A stretch of DNA of 64,000 nucleotides from Caprella mutica (Eukaryota; Arthropoda; Malacostraca; Amphipoda; Caprellidae): assembly GCA_947561585.1 (NCBI GenBank), contig CANNZV010002327.1:1-64000 (forward strand), written 5' to 3'. The notes under the pieces are model-generated. The model did not search any database, had not been told where the DNA came from, and was given only the letters and a program-made list of their open reading frames with translations. The position numbers and the translations under genes are program-made. This document shows positions 39,142 to 52,500 of this stretch, piece after piece. Position 1 is the first letter of the stretch, and the number at the start of each line of letters is the position of its first letter.

Positions 39142-40211
39142 AAGAGATGCATGATAAAAAAGCAAATTATTCTTCGGAATATAATTAATCTATTAACCAT
39201 TTGAATAGGCATTTGATAGTTTTCAATGTTTCTGTGGTTAAAGGCCGTAGATATTTAGTGTAGGGCATAAAATAATTTTTTTTTCAGATTTAAACTCATT
39301 TAATAGTTAGCTACCCACGAACCAATCGCTGATTTGTATCTTATACAGTACATTTCATTAGCTTATGCTTCAGGCCCTGACTTACATAACCAATTACCGT
39401 GATTTCTGAACTCTTTAGAATTTAGGCTATAAAATTTTGTTCGATCACCACCACTAACAAATTTTTCAAATTCAGTGGTATTTAAAGTAACCCATTATTA
39501 TGCGGTGGAATGTTGATGGTGGAATTTTCCAGCGGTGGTATATTCCTGGTGGAACATTTCTAAGGAAAATTTACCGAGAAAACTACAAATTGTTGACCTG
39601 AAATCATTTGAATAGAATCATATAAGTCCTCTTAGTGCATAAAGAGTTAATTAATGTTGTAGGGCCCAAAAAAACGTTATACATATCTTGGTTAATATTA
39701 CCCTTATATTTGGAGTCATTTTCTTAATTATTTTATAAAATTTAATTGATAATAACTTTATAAAGTATATAAATTTCAAACGCGATTTTCATTTAAAACT
39801 AAATTAGTATTAAATAAAAACTTACCAATTTCCGTACGTATACTGAAATTAATAAGTTTTTTTTTTCAATATTTGAACTGATTACCAACAATTAGATCTG
39901 ATAATTAATGAAACTGTAACCAGAGCTGGTGTACTGATGAATGTATTCACATTACTGAATAGGTATGAACTGTAAAGAGTTGGTAAATTTTAACGAAATC
40001 GATTGGTGTTTCTCAACACATCTGAAATGGTTTATTTGATCACTAATGTCTTTAGTTTTATATTTTACAGGGTGTATTGTATAATCATTGTGTTCTAGAA
40101 TATAAACTTTAATATAACTTTATTAATGAAGACTCGACTTGAACCAAATTAGTTTTACAACAATCACATAGCAGTAAATATATACCGATACATCCACTTG
40201 CATGACATGCA
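39142..40211. other. Unit C spacer, no gene seen
   Basis: From about 39620 it aligns with unit A from about 7650. Nothing coding is recognised. Confidence 0.55.
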
Positions 40212-40960
40212 TCAGAAATGAACCAAGTAAAGATACCTGACCAGAAATGAACCAAGTAAAGATAACTGACCAGAAATGAACCAAGTAAAGATAACGGACC
40301 AGAAATGAACCATGTAAAGATAACTGACCAGAAATGAACCAAATAAAGATAACTGACCAGAAATGAACTAAGTAAGGACAACGGACCAGAAATGAACCAA
40401 GTAAAGATAACTGACTAGAAATGAACCAAGTAAAGATACCTGACCAGAAATGAACCAAGTAAAGATAACCGACCAGAAATGAACCAAGTAAAGATAACTG
40501 ACCAGAAATGAACCAAGTGAAGATAACTGACCAGAAATGAACCAAGTAAAGATACCTGACCAGAAATGAACCAAGTAAAGATAACTGACCAGAAATGAAC
40601 CAAGTAAAGATAACTGACCAGAAATGAACCAAATAAAGATAACTGACCAGAAATGAACTAAGTAAGGACAACGGACCAGAAATGAACCAAGTAAAGATAA
40701 CAGACTAGAAATGAACCAAATAAGGACAACGGAACATAAGTGAACAAAGTAAAGATAACTGACCAGAAATGAACCAAGTACAGATAACTGACCAGAAATG
40801 AACCAAGTAAGGTCAACGGAACATAAGTGAACCAAGTAAGGTCAACGGAACATAAGTGAACCAAGTAAAGATAACTGACCAGAAATGAACCAAGTAAAGA
40901 TAACTGACCAGAAAAGAACCAAGTAAAGATAACTGACCAGAATTAAAGCTAGCAAAGACA
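40212..40960. repeat. 29-bp tandem repeat of unit C, about 25 units
   Basis: The unit includes CAGAAATGAACCAAGTAAAG plus ATAACTGAC. Because 29 is not a multiple of 3, all three minus-strand frames stay open with hydrophobic translations, which explains the overlapping 68-182 aa frames. The array stands where units A and B carry the 14-bp repeat. Confidence 0.93.
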
Positions 40961-41144
40961 ACGGACTAGAATTTAATTAAACAAAGATAATGAACCCTAG
41001 CTGACACGTTATCTTTACTTGGTTCTAAACTTTGAACATACTGATTCTATTTAAATATTTTATTGTTTATGGTGATACCTATATTTATATATTATACCAC
41101 TCAGAAACACACTTTCTCATGAATGTTTCGAGGTCAAACTATAT

Positions 41145-41340
41145 TCAGTCACTCTATCTATTCCATTTCGGTATTCATAAATTCCATTTCGGTATTTATA
41201 AAATACATATCGATCGTTGTTTTTAAATTTCGTCTAGGTATTAATAAAATCCATTTAGGTATTCAAAAAAATCAATTGCAGTATTTACAAATTCCATTTC
41301 GGTATTTATAAATTTCCATATAGGTATTTAGTCAACTTAT
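41145..41340. repeat. Degenerate minisatellite around CCATTTCGGTATT
   Basis: About nine diverged units of roughly 18-24 bp are seen. Confidence 0.65.
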
Positions 41341-41475
41341 CTGTTCCATTAATATCCATAAATACATATGCTGATTCCAATGAAAGGCCTATTTTACCCT
41401 CACCCCTTTAAAACAGTCAACTCACTCGATATCCTTTAGTTTGATATCGATATAATGCTTTGATATATCCTTATA

Positions 41476-42102
41476 CAGCAAAACCTCGTAGTAGACCAGG
41501 GTGACGTTCCAAGTTTGTTTGGTTTAGTAAGAAACTCACTTTATTAGTTTCCTAGCTAATAGACCAAAATCGTTTTCTCTAAAAGTAAAGCGGTGACTTA
41601 AAATCTTAAATATTTCGATATCTCTATTTGTTTATGATAACTTTAATGCCAAATTAATGGTGACTAACATACTTATTTTGAAGTGAAACTTATTTAGAAA
41701 CAATATGAATTTTTTTGGCCTCAATTAAAACGAATATAATAATTTTTTTAATTAAATTATAATTTTATGAAATTATAATAGTCGTCACTGTATCTAGTTT
41801 TTTATAACTTTTCACATCAATTTTTTAGCCCAGACTCTACCATTAAATCTGAAACCTATTCTGCCTTACGTTTTATCCTAAGAAAAGCATAAATAAATAT
41901 AATACATTATTCAAATTAGAGAATTATCTTTAAAACAGTATTGTAATTACTACTCCTTGTAATATTTACACTAGAATAACTGTCAGGTGACAAAAATTGT
42001 GTTTTGTCTAGTACGAGGTTTTTCCCAGTACAGTTACAATAATTTCTTGGTCTAATAGGAGGTTTGTCTACTAGGAGGCTGGTCTACTACGAGGTTTTGC
42101 TG
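41476..42102. mobile_element. Pogo/mariner-like MITE with 24-bp perfect inverted ends
   Basis: Both ends read CAGCAAAACCTCGTAGTAGA followed by CCAG. The left flank is TA, the right flank CA (one change). It is 627 bp with no transposase frame. Family placement is inferred from the ends. Confidence 0.75.
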
Positions 42103-42175
42103 CATAGTCTAAATTATGGAATAGAAATTTGGTACGGTGAGAAATGAGATCAAAGTTCTTCAGAGAACAGTTGTT

Positions 42176-42870
42176 AGAGTGTTAATTTTTTTAATTATAA
42201 CGAGCATACTAGTGTTTACTTTATTCGAATGGAATTGTTATCACTAGTAGATCATCACCGTTATCCAACAAGAAACCGTCAATTTCTTTTGCTTCCTAAA
42301 ACTAATTCTCACATTCATTGGGCTGGTGTACAGATCTGGAATGAAATTCCTGATAGCATAAAAGCTTGTTCTTCGGTTTTGTCATTCAGGAAGAATCTTA
42401 GAAAATCTTTTTTTGAACAGTTGAGTGTGTTACATGATGTTTGAGAACGTTAAATAGTTTTCTGATATTCTATTTGATTCCTGATAATGTTTGTATATCT
42501 ACTTTGCTCTCATTCTGTTTATTTTTTCTCGATTTATTGATAGGTAAGTTGTGTTCCTTGTTTATTGTCTAGATGCTAGTGAAAAACGTTGAACAATGTC
42601 TGCGTTACCTTTATTTTATTACATACCACATTTGTACAACCTCTGTATTCCTGTAATAATTCTGTATTTGTTCAATTTGAAGTAAATAAATGTTTATAAT
42701 TAAGATAGGCTGCCTTAGAAGCTTTTCCGGTTCTAAAAATTCCATTTCTATATATACCTCTCATTTTTGTGTAATAAAGATCATATATATTGACTCCGAA
42801 TATATGTTCAATTGTAAGGAGTTTTTAGTTGAAATAAATAAATAAACAAATAAATAATTTCTTTATTGAT
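42176..42870 (+). mobile_element. 5'-truncated non-LTR retrotransposon (LINE) 3' end
   Basis: It contains the C-terminal tail of a LINE reverse-transcriptase polyprotein, a 3' UTR and a terminal AATAAATAAATAAACAAATA tract near 42833-42856. The left boundary is uncertain. Confidence 0.65.
42229..42444 (+). pseudogene. Reverse transcriptase C-terminal fragment (jockey/CR1-type LINE)
   Basis: The 71-residue frame has the order typical of the end of animal LINE ORF2: HRYPTRN, then GVQIWNEIPDSIK, then SVLSFRKNLRKSFFEQL. The catalytic part with the YxDD motif is absent, so this is a dead fragment left by 5' truncation. The frame runs to a natural stop. Confidence 0.75.
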
Positions 42871-43505
42871 ACTTTGGTAACATAATTGTTTTATTTGAAA
42901 TGAATGTGAGTGCCTATCTAAATGGTATGTGTAGCATCAATCAACTGTACAGAAATAACACTTTACATTATACGTAGGAATTAGGTACGTGTAATTGAAA
43001 AGCGACCGCTGATGGTTTCGATCTACAATTTACAAATAATATTTTTGGATTCATAATTATTGATGTCATCAGAGAATATTATTTGCCGAACACAACTATA
43101 TTCAGGTGATATACATATACCTACCTAGTACCTAATTTTAATTTATCTTTTCTCTAATATGACAAATCGGCGAAGTCGTTCTTTATAATTTTCCAATTAT
43201 CTACATCAATTTCAAACATAAACCTACTCAATATAATATTATCGTACATATTATGATAAACAATCATAAAAAAATTAATTTTACACTTGGAATCATATGA
43301 AACATCTACTTCAGTCGGGATATTAAATTATCTAATAAATTTTTAGCATTTAGCAAATATTTAGCATTTGTTTGGCATATTTAGCATTGTTTGAGTTTAT
43401 TTTTCTCACAATCCATTTCTGACGTTTACGCAAGTTTGAGCCCAAGTCTTCCTACGTACTTAATTGTGTATAATTCTGATTGTATAATTAAAGAAATAAA
43501 AAACA
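42871..43505. other. Upstream flank and probable promoter region of the POLDIP3-like gene
   Basis: No gene is seen. Repeated TTTAGCATTTAGCAAATATT blocks lie at about 43345-43400. No clear TATA box or initiator can be assigned; the translation start context is AAACAATGG. Confidence 0.4.
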
Positions 43506-43573
43506 ATGGTCAAGATGAACGACATTGATTTGCCTCTTGATGAAATCATCTCCCAGAAGAGAATTACACTGAA
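43506..43573 (+). CDS. POLDIP3: POLDIP3-like gene, exon 1
   Basis: It encodes the start and the core of the UAP56-binding-like motif (MNDIDLPLDEIIS). The donor is GTAAGT and leaves two bases of codon 23. The same charge and leucine pattern opens human POLDIP3 and ALYREF. Confidence 0.8.
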
Positions 43574-46500
43574 GTAAGTTTTAACGAATTATGTTTAGCC
43601 AGTTTAGGCTTAGGTATGTCCCGACCACAGAATATTGAATAGAACTTAACTAGAAGAAGTGTAGATCCCATTATATTACTCTTGATTGCCTTTTACAGTG
43701 ACGTCACTTCAACTAGAGCCACTCGGAAGCTTCGTTTCACCAGTTCTGTTTGAGTCCATAACTGTCCATTATTTTGAATGCGTATTATAACCGAAATGGT
43801 GTCAGTTTGTGTTAGTTGCAAAGAAGATTAGTTTATTATTGCTTAACTAGTACCTATCTGGGCTATAAAATATAGATAATCCTGTACATAATTTGGTAGG
43901 AAGATATGGCTCCCATAAAAGATAATGAGCTGACTGCTGAGGTCCATATTTCAAACTATGGATAAAGCTGGCGACTTTTTGAGGAGTGAAATAAGTTGAA
44001 AAACATGTAAATAACCCAAGTAAAGAAGCATGTCCAAACTCGCCATTTTAATGGCGAGTTTGTGACAGTTATTTTGAGCCCTTCAATTGCAAATGGGGAG
44101 TTTTATCTATTTTTCTCTTATGCTACAATGTTATTTTGGAGAGAATTTATGAAAATTTGATCATTTTGGAGAGAATTTGTTGAATTTTGGAGAGAGCTGG
44201 AGAGACAAATGGCGAGTTTATGAGACATACTATTTTACTTGGGTTATTTTGAGCCCTTAAATTGCAAATCGCGAGTTTTATCTATTTTTCTCCTATGCTA
44301 CAATGTTATTTTGGAGAGAATTAATAATAATTTGATCAATTTGCCATTTGGAGAGAATTTGTTGAATTTTGGAGAGAGCTGGAGAGGCAAATGGTGAGTT
44401 TATGAGACATACCATCCAGAGTGGAATAATAACTCATTTCAGATTGACTAGTAACTCTGTTAGGAATTTAGAATGAATAAAAATTACTCATTTTAGCCCT
44501 AAAAAATGCAGAAATCAGTAAATTATTTCATGCATTTCAACTCCGCAGTGAAAACTAATGTAAAATAAGTCATTTATGCTTCACAATCGGGCTTGTTGTG
44601 ATGATAAACATCACTAATGGGAATGCATGAAGTTAGGAGTAACTCTGTTAGAATTTATGTTTTCCAGTCTGGCATACCATGCCACTCTGGAAAGAGTGGT
44701 CTTTTCTGATGGATTAATTACTCTGTTGGAGTTTAGCAAACCTTAAAATACAATAATAAATTAATGGGAACTGTATAATCTGCAGCAATTAGCCTCTAAA
44801 ATTCATCTGTTAGCCTTAGGTATTTTCCAGAGTGGATACCATGTTTCAAAGTATGGACAAAGTCGCCAGTATATTGGCGACTTTTGAGGGGTTAAACAAG
44901 TTGGAAAACCTGTAAATAACCAGTATATCACTCCTAAAATAGTCTCAAGAGATTCAGATGCATCAGGAATGAAGTATAAGGATGTTTCCAAGTGTAAAAT
45001 CTAACCTAGGAAGTCAAATTTCTCCTTTAAAGTATCTTAAATGTGGCGACCTGGATCCATTTTCTCACTTAACTGGCGACTTTTGTGCCACACTTTAAAA
45101 CATGGGAGACATACTATTTTACTTAGTAAATAACAAGTAAATCACTCGTAAAATAGTCTCAAGTGATGCACATACCCAACCAAGTAATAAAGCATGTCCA
45201 AACTCGCCATTTTAATGGCGAGTTTATGACAGTTATTTTGAGCACTTCAAATGCAAATGGCGAGTTTTATCTATTTTTCTCCTATGCTACAATGTTATTT
45301 TGGAGAGAATTTATGAAAATTTGATCATTTTGGAGAGAATTTGTTGAATTTTGGAGAGAGCTGGAGAGACAAATGGCGAGTTTATGAGACATACTATTTT
45401 ACTTGGATACCCAAGTAATAAAGCATGTCCAAACTCGCCATTTTTATGGTGGGTTTGTGACAGTTATTTTGAGCCCTTCAAAATTTCAAATGCAAATGGC
45501 GAGTTTTATTTATTTTTCTCCTATGCTACAAGCCTACAACCAGTCTGTATTTGGTGCACAAAATTCCACTGACTTTTTGAAAAAGCTGAAAAAATCCACC
45601 ATAAATTTGCACTAATTTGGCTGATCCACCATCACTTCACCCATTTTTCCACCGAAAATTAATGGTAACATAGGAATAAATAGCTAAAAATCCACTGACT
45701 TTACCAGAATATTATTTTCAATGGAGAAAAATTCCACCGACAAGTCAGTGGAATTTACCATGAAATACAGACTGGTGCTACAATGTTATTTTGGAGAATT
45801 TATGAAAATTTGATCATTTTGGAGAGAATTTGTTGAAATTTGGAGAGAGCTGGAGAGACAAATGGTGAGTTTATGAGACATACTATTTTACTTTGACACA
45901 TGCATCAGACATGAAGCATAAGGATGTTTTTAAGTGTTAAATCTTCACTAGGAAGTCAAATATCTTCTTTAAAGTATAATTAATGTGGCGACCTGGATCC
46001 ATTTTCTCACTAAACTGGCGACTTTTATGCCTCACTTTGAAACATGGGCTGAGGTAGAATGCTCCTTCAAACTGCTTTTGAGGCGTTTATAATGACATCA
46101 GCGATCAATGGTCCACAATGGACGTGATTGGTTGAATTTTTACGACTGTGTACACGCCAGTCTGTATTGGGTGCACAAAATTTCACTGACTTTTTGAAAA
46201 AGCTGAAAAAATCCACCATAAATTTAGGATTAGGTACACTAAATACCGAATTACACTATACTCAAACCAAGTAGTAAAGCATGTCCAAACTCGCCATTTT
46301 AATACAGAGTTTGTGACAGTTATTTTGAGCACTCCAAATGCAAATGGCGAGTTTTATCCATTTTTCTCCTATGCTACAATGTTATTTTGGAGAGAATTTA
46401 TGAAAATTTGATCATTTTGGAGAGTATTTGTTGAATTTTGCCAGTCTGCAGAAACTGGTAAAGTGTTCATAGAGATCTCTTATTTAGTTTGTAGCAAAAT

Positions 46501-49500
46501 TAATGTAAGTATAGGAATTAATTGAAAATTGTTCGGAGAGAATATCCCAAATGTCTCCCATATTCTGCAGACTGGGAATTTTGGAGAGAGCTGGAGAGAC
46601 AAATGGCGAGTTTATGAGACATACTATTTTACTTGGTACTCAATACCGAATTACACTATACTCAATAGGTACCGAATTACACTATACTCAATAGGTACCG
46701 AATTACACTATACTCAATAGGTACCGAATTACACTATACTCAATAGGTACCGAATTACACTATACTCAATAGGTACCGAATTACACTATACTCAATAGGT
46801 ACCGAATTACACTATACTCAATAGGTACCGAATTACACTATACTCAATAGGTACCGAATTACACTATACTCAATAGGTACCGAATTACACTATACTCAAT
46901 AGGTACCGAATTACACTATACTCAATAGGTACCGAATTACACTATACTCAATACCGAATTACACTCAATACCGAATTATTCCGAATTATACCAAATTACA
47001 CTATACTCAAATAACTCAATACCGAATTACACTATACTCAAATAACTCAATACCGAGTTACACTATACTCAAATAACTCGATACCGAATTACACTATATT
47101 ACACTATAATCAATACCGAATTACACCTGATTATACCAAATTACACTACACTGCATACGGTCCCAGTCTGTATTTGGTGCACAAATTTCCACTGACTTTT
47201 TCAAAAAGCTAAAGAAAGTCCACCACAAATTTCCAGTTATTTTGCTGATCCACCAACATTTTACCTATTTTTCCCCCGAAAATTAATGGAAACATAGGAT
47301 TAAATAGCTAAAAATCCACTGACATGCCAGAATATTATTTTCAAAGGGAAATACAGACTGGCAAATAGCGAGAAATATCTATTTTTCTCCTATGCTATAA
47401 TGCCAGACAGCAGGAACTGGTAAACTGTTCTCCAAGAAATTCTCTATTTTAGCTTCTGTTCTCAGTTGCTGAAATTAAAGGAGTCTTTCTACCATAATCA
47501 TAGAAGAGAATTGGGGGTGCTTATGTCCATACATTTAAATATAGGAGGAAATTAACCAGTCTGCAGAATATGGGACATTTTTAACTTTTTCTGTGTGAAC
47601 AATCCTTAATTTCCTCCTATATTTACATATATTTTTCTGAGAACAGAAGCCAAAATAGAATTTCTTAGAAAACAGTTTACCAGTTCCTGCAGTCTGGGAA
47701 ATTAAAGATTGTTCGCACAGAAAATGTTAAAAATGTCCCATATTCTTCAGACTGGCTACAATGTTATTTTCATTATTTTGGAGAGAATTTATGATTATTT
47801 GATCATTTTGGAAAGAAATTTGGTAAGTTTTAGAGATTGCTGGAGAGACAAAGGGAGAGTTTGTAATCCATACTATTTTTCTTGGATAGGAATAAATAGC
47901 TAAAAATCCATTGACTTTGCTGAAATATTATTTTCAAATGACAAAAATTCCACAGACATGTCAGTGGAATTTCCCATGAAATACAGACTGGTTCAAGTAG
48001 ACCACAGTTGGCCAATTGAAATAGTATGGCTCATAAACTCTCCATTCGTCTCTCCAAAAATCACCAAATGTCTCCAAAATAATCAAATTATCGTAAATTT
48101 TCTCCAAACTCCAAAATAACATTGTAGCATAGGAGAAAATTAGATATTTCTTGCCATTTGCAATTGAAGGGCTCTAAATAACTGTCACAAACTTGCCATT
48201 AAAATGGGGAGTTTAGACATGCTTTATTACCTGGCCAGTCAGCAGTATCAGTCAGTCTGCAAAGTGTGTCAAATATGTCCCCAAGATTTCATTTTTAGGA
48301 CAATTCGTCTCCAAAGATTTTCTAATCTGTCCCTATAATGACCAGAATTATCCAAAATATCTCTAATAATTGCATTTAAACATATAGATAGGATTTAATT
48401 AGGAAATTGTCTCCAATATCTTCTGATCTTGCTAAGATATTTTTCCTTCAAAAAATGTATCCAAAGTGACCAAGTCCAAAGATCTTTCATCTTTGTTCTT
48501 TGGGACTTTGACGACATCCACTCTGCAGAATGTGTCTCTTCTCCTGCAGAGATTTTAATTTGAGAGACAATTACTCTCACTCTCGGCAGCCAGTCTGTAT
48601 TTGGTGCACCATATCCCACTGACTTTTTTTTGTAAAAGCTGAAAAAATCCACCATAAATTTCCAGTAATTTAGCTAATCCACCAACATTTTCCCAATTTA
48701 TCCACCGAAAATTAATGGTAACATAGAAATAAATAGCTAAAAATCCACCGACTTTGTCAGAATATAATTTTCAAAGGGGAAAAATTTCACAGGTGGAATT
48801 TACCATGAAATACAGACTGGCTCGGCAGCAGATTCAGAATCTCCCCCCGCAGCTAAATTAATGGAAACATAGGAATTAATTCAAAATCTCCTGCAGCAAA
48901 ATTAATAGTAACATAGGAATTAATTCATGATATCACTCAGAGATCTCAAAAGTCTAAATTCCAATCAAAAACTCCCAGAGAGTCTTTGAAAAATGTTCAA
49001 TAATCTGCAGACTGGTGTAATGTGTCTCTTCTCCTGAGAGATTTTAATTTGAGAGGCTGTTAGGGTAAATACCCCACTAATCGACACTTTAAGCTGCCAC
49101 TGTCCTTCAAATCTCATTATAAACACGACATAGTTATAGGGTTATAACTAAATTTTGGTCAATATTGGAAAAGGAAACTCTGAGAATAACTTTCAATCAT
49201 AAAGAAACTGGTAAATGGTAAAAAAAGATTGTCTAAAAAAATCCACTATCAATTTCCCAATTTATTCAGTTTGCAGAAAGCCAGAAACTGGTAAAGACTA
49301 AGTGTTTGTAGTCTTGTAGTGGCCAGTCTGTATTTAGTACAAAAATTTCAGACTTTCTGAAAAAGGTGAAAAAATCCACCAACATTTTCCTCAATTTATC
49401 TACTGAAAATTAATGGTGACATACGAATAAAGACTTGATAATCCAGTAATCCAACAACTTTGCTAGAATATTATTTTCACTGGTGAGAAATTCCACCTAC

Positions 49501-52500
49501 AAGTCTGTGGAATTTACCATGAAATACAGTCTGGTGTAGAGCCAGACTGCAGAGTATGGAATATTTTTCCAAGACTGCGACAAATCTGAGCCCAATTTTT
49601 GAAATTTCAGATCTCTATGGGAGATGTTTAATTAATTCCTAGAGAAAGTGAACCTAGGTTGCCACATTCGTCATTTAACTCATTTCAAACTTCAAAGTTG
49701 ATATTTTGCTTCTTGTGAAGAATTTACTGTTAAAAACATTATGTTTCATGTCTGATGCTTGTGCACAAGTTTGCAAAGTGTGGCAAATCTGTCTCCCAAG
49801 ATTTTATTTTGAGGAAAATTTGTCTCCAAATATTTCCAAATCTGTTTCCAAAATGACCAGAATTAAAGATTGTGAACATTAATTCAATATTTTTATGGAG
49901 ATTTGAGAATATCTCCCATATTCTGTCTGAATATCTCCCAAATATTACCATGAAATACAGTGATTGAATTGTAAACCAATTAATTGGCTTAGCTTCAATT
50001 GACATAGGTACCTACTCTGAAACATGCCAATGAAGTTAAATAGCTTAGGTCATAAACTCTCTACCTCTCTCCAAATGAAGCTAAAAATATCTCTTGTCAT
50101 GAAATTTTCTCTTAAATAACATTGTAGCATAGGAGAAAATTTAGAGCCTCCTATTTACAATCACAAATTCGCCAATATATTAGCGAGTAAGGACATACTT
50201 TATTAGCTACCTTGCTTCTGGCATTCTAATTTTTTAGTTCTTCCTATGAAACCATGATAACTTACTATCAGTTTCTTAAGATTTAATTTAACTATTCTAA
50301 CTTAAATATTAACTTATGAATTTATCTACTCAGCAGAAAGAGGAATCAGAACATTGGTGGTGGTGTTTCTTCAGGAGCTGTGAGGAAACTTCCTGCTCAG
50401 AGACCTCAACAACTCCTATCCAAACCAACTCTGCAGAGAGTGAGCACTACGAAAGATATCGTGAGTGCCTTTACCCTTTAACACGTTTCCTCCAGTGCAT
50501 GTATGGCTGTCGACAGGCGAGTTTGTGTTCTGTTCTTTCTAATATCGTTTATTAATACATGGTGAAACAAAATGGTGACCATCTGTAGGTCTCTTTTCAT
50601 ATAGTTTCTTATTTATTTAATGTAGAGAAAAGACTAAGGACCCCCCGCTGGGTCCCTTCGCATCACAGGACAAGTCAAGGAGACCCATCGGTGGGTCGCT
50701 TTGCAGGAAACCTATTAAGGAACATCATTTTAAGCTACTTTTAGTGTCTATATGTAAATATTGCAAACAGATGAGTAAAATGCAATGATAATAAGTGAAT
50801 CATGAAAATAAAGTTTTTCTAATGTTATTCCTAAAAGATATTTGTTGTTATAAGGTTGACTAGGTGGAATTATCATGCAGAGTTTAATTATCTCTCTGAC
50901 TGCATTTAATGGATTATTTACCTTCAACAGTGTATTGAATATAAATTTTGCAATTCCTTAATTCAAGGGAGATGTGCGCAATCACCTCATTCAAAAGAAG
51001 CGCAAGAACATGTCTGATGCACGTGACCAACTTGCTAAGATGGCCAAGTCCTCTGGAGACATTAGAGACAAGCTGAACCTCATCAGAGGCACTGAAAATG
51101 GATCTTCCAACAAGGTATGTACTGCTAATATTCAATCTAATTTATTCAGATTATGTAACAGTGTAATAATACGTCAATTCTAAATATGAATAGAAAATGA
51201 TTTCTATCATTTGTTAGTAATTTTGGTTGAAAATGCAATTTAGCTCTATTTACTGTATACCTTTGATTCTAAAGTAAACAAAGAAGATTTGTTATTGTCA
51301 TATCAATTTGAAATTATCTACTTATCCTTCCCATTTTGATTCATATTTATAATTTTGTGTTGTCTTATATTTTTATATTAAGGATTCATTGAAACTTGAG
51401 CAGGAGATGGTATGATTAAGAAACAACTTGAGAAATCAACTTCTCCAATTCAATATTCTTTGTTTCAGAAGCCGTTAGATATGCGCCAGAAACTGAACCA
51501 GAGGAAATCCGGCAATCAGGTAGCTATTGTGAATTTTGCTGTCAAGAGCTAATTTAATTTAGCTATATTTATTTGAAAGAATATCCAGGCAACCAGGATT
51601 TTTTCCTGGAATATTATAGAAATATCCCAGGGAAAAAAGATTTATTCCTGTGATATTTCCCTACTAATCCCAGGTAAAAATCCTTGTTGCCTGGGTATTG
51701 GAAAAATATTTAATAAAAATCTGTTTGTATGATTAATGATAGCTGCATAGGAAGAGATTGTACAAACAATGAAATTAGAATGCATGGTTTGTTTTTTGGA
51801 CCTCTATCTAGAAAGATAATCCATCTTTTTGAGAAGAGAATCACCACCTTTGGGAACAAGAATTCACCATATTCACGTATGAGAATTCACCACATCTTCA
51901 GGAATGAGAATTCACCACCTTTGGGAACAAGAATTCACCATATTCACGTATGAGAATTCACCAAATCTTCAGGAATGAGAATTCACCACATCTTCAGGAA
52001 TGAGAATTCACCACATCTTCAGGAATGAGAATTCACCACATCTTCAGGAATGAGAATTCACCACATCTTCAGGAATGAGAATTCACCACATCTTCAGGAA
52101 TGAGAATTCACCACATCTTCAGGAATGAGAATTCACCACATCTTCAGGAATGAGAATTCACCACATCTTCAGGAATGAGAATTCACCACATCTTCAGGAA
52201 TGAGAATTCACCACATCTTCAGGAATGAGAATTCACCACATCTTCAGGAATGAGAATTCACCACATCTTCAGGAATGAGAATTCACCACATCTTCAGGAA
52301 TGAGAATTCACCACATCTTCAGGAATGAGAATTCACCACATCTTCAGGAATGAGAATTCACCACATCTTCAGGAATGGGAATTCACCACATCTTCAGGAA
52401 TGGGAATTCACCACATCTTCAGGAATGGGAATTCACCACATCTTCAGGAATGGGAATTCACCACATCTTCAGGAATGGGAATTCACCACATCTTCAGGAA

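Noticed and set aside
40109..40864. Overlapping minus-strand frames of 62-182 aa with hydrophobic, membrane-like repeats
   Set aside because: They are three phases of one 29-bp tandem repeat that happens to lack stops; there is no conserved start and no non-repeat sequence.
50461..50720. PiggyBac-like element suggested by CCCTTTAACACG and repeated GGGTCC blocks
   Set aside because: Ends and TTAA duplication could not be matched convincingly; left unannotated.
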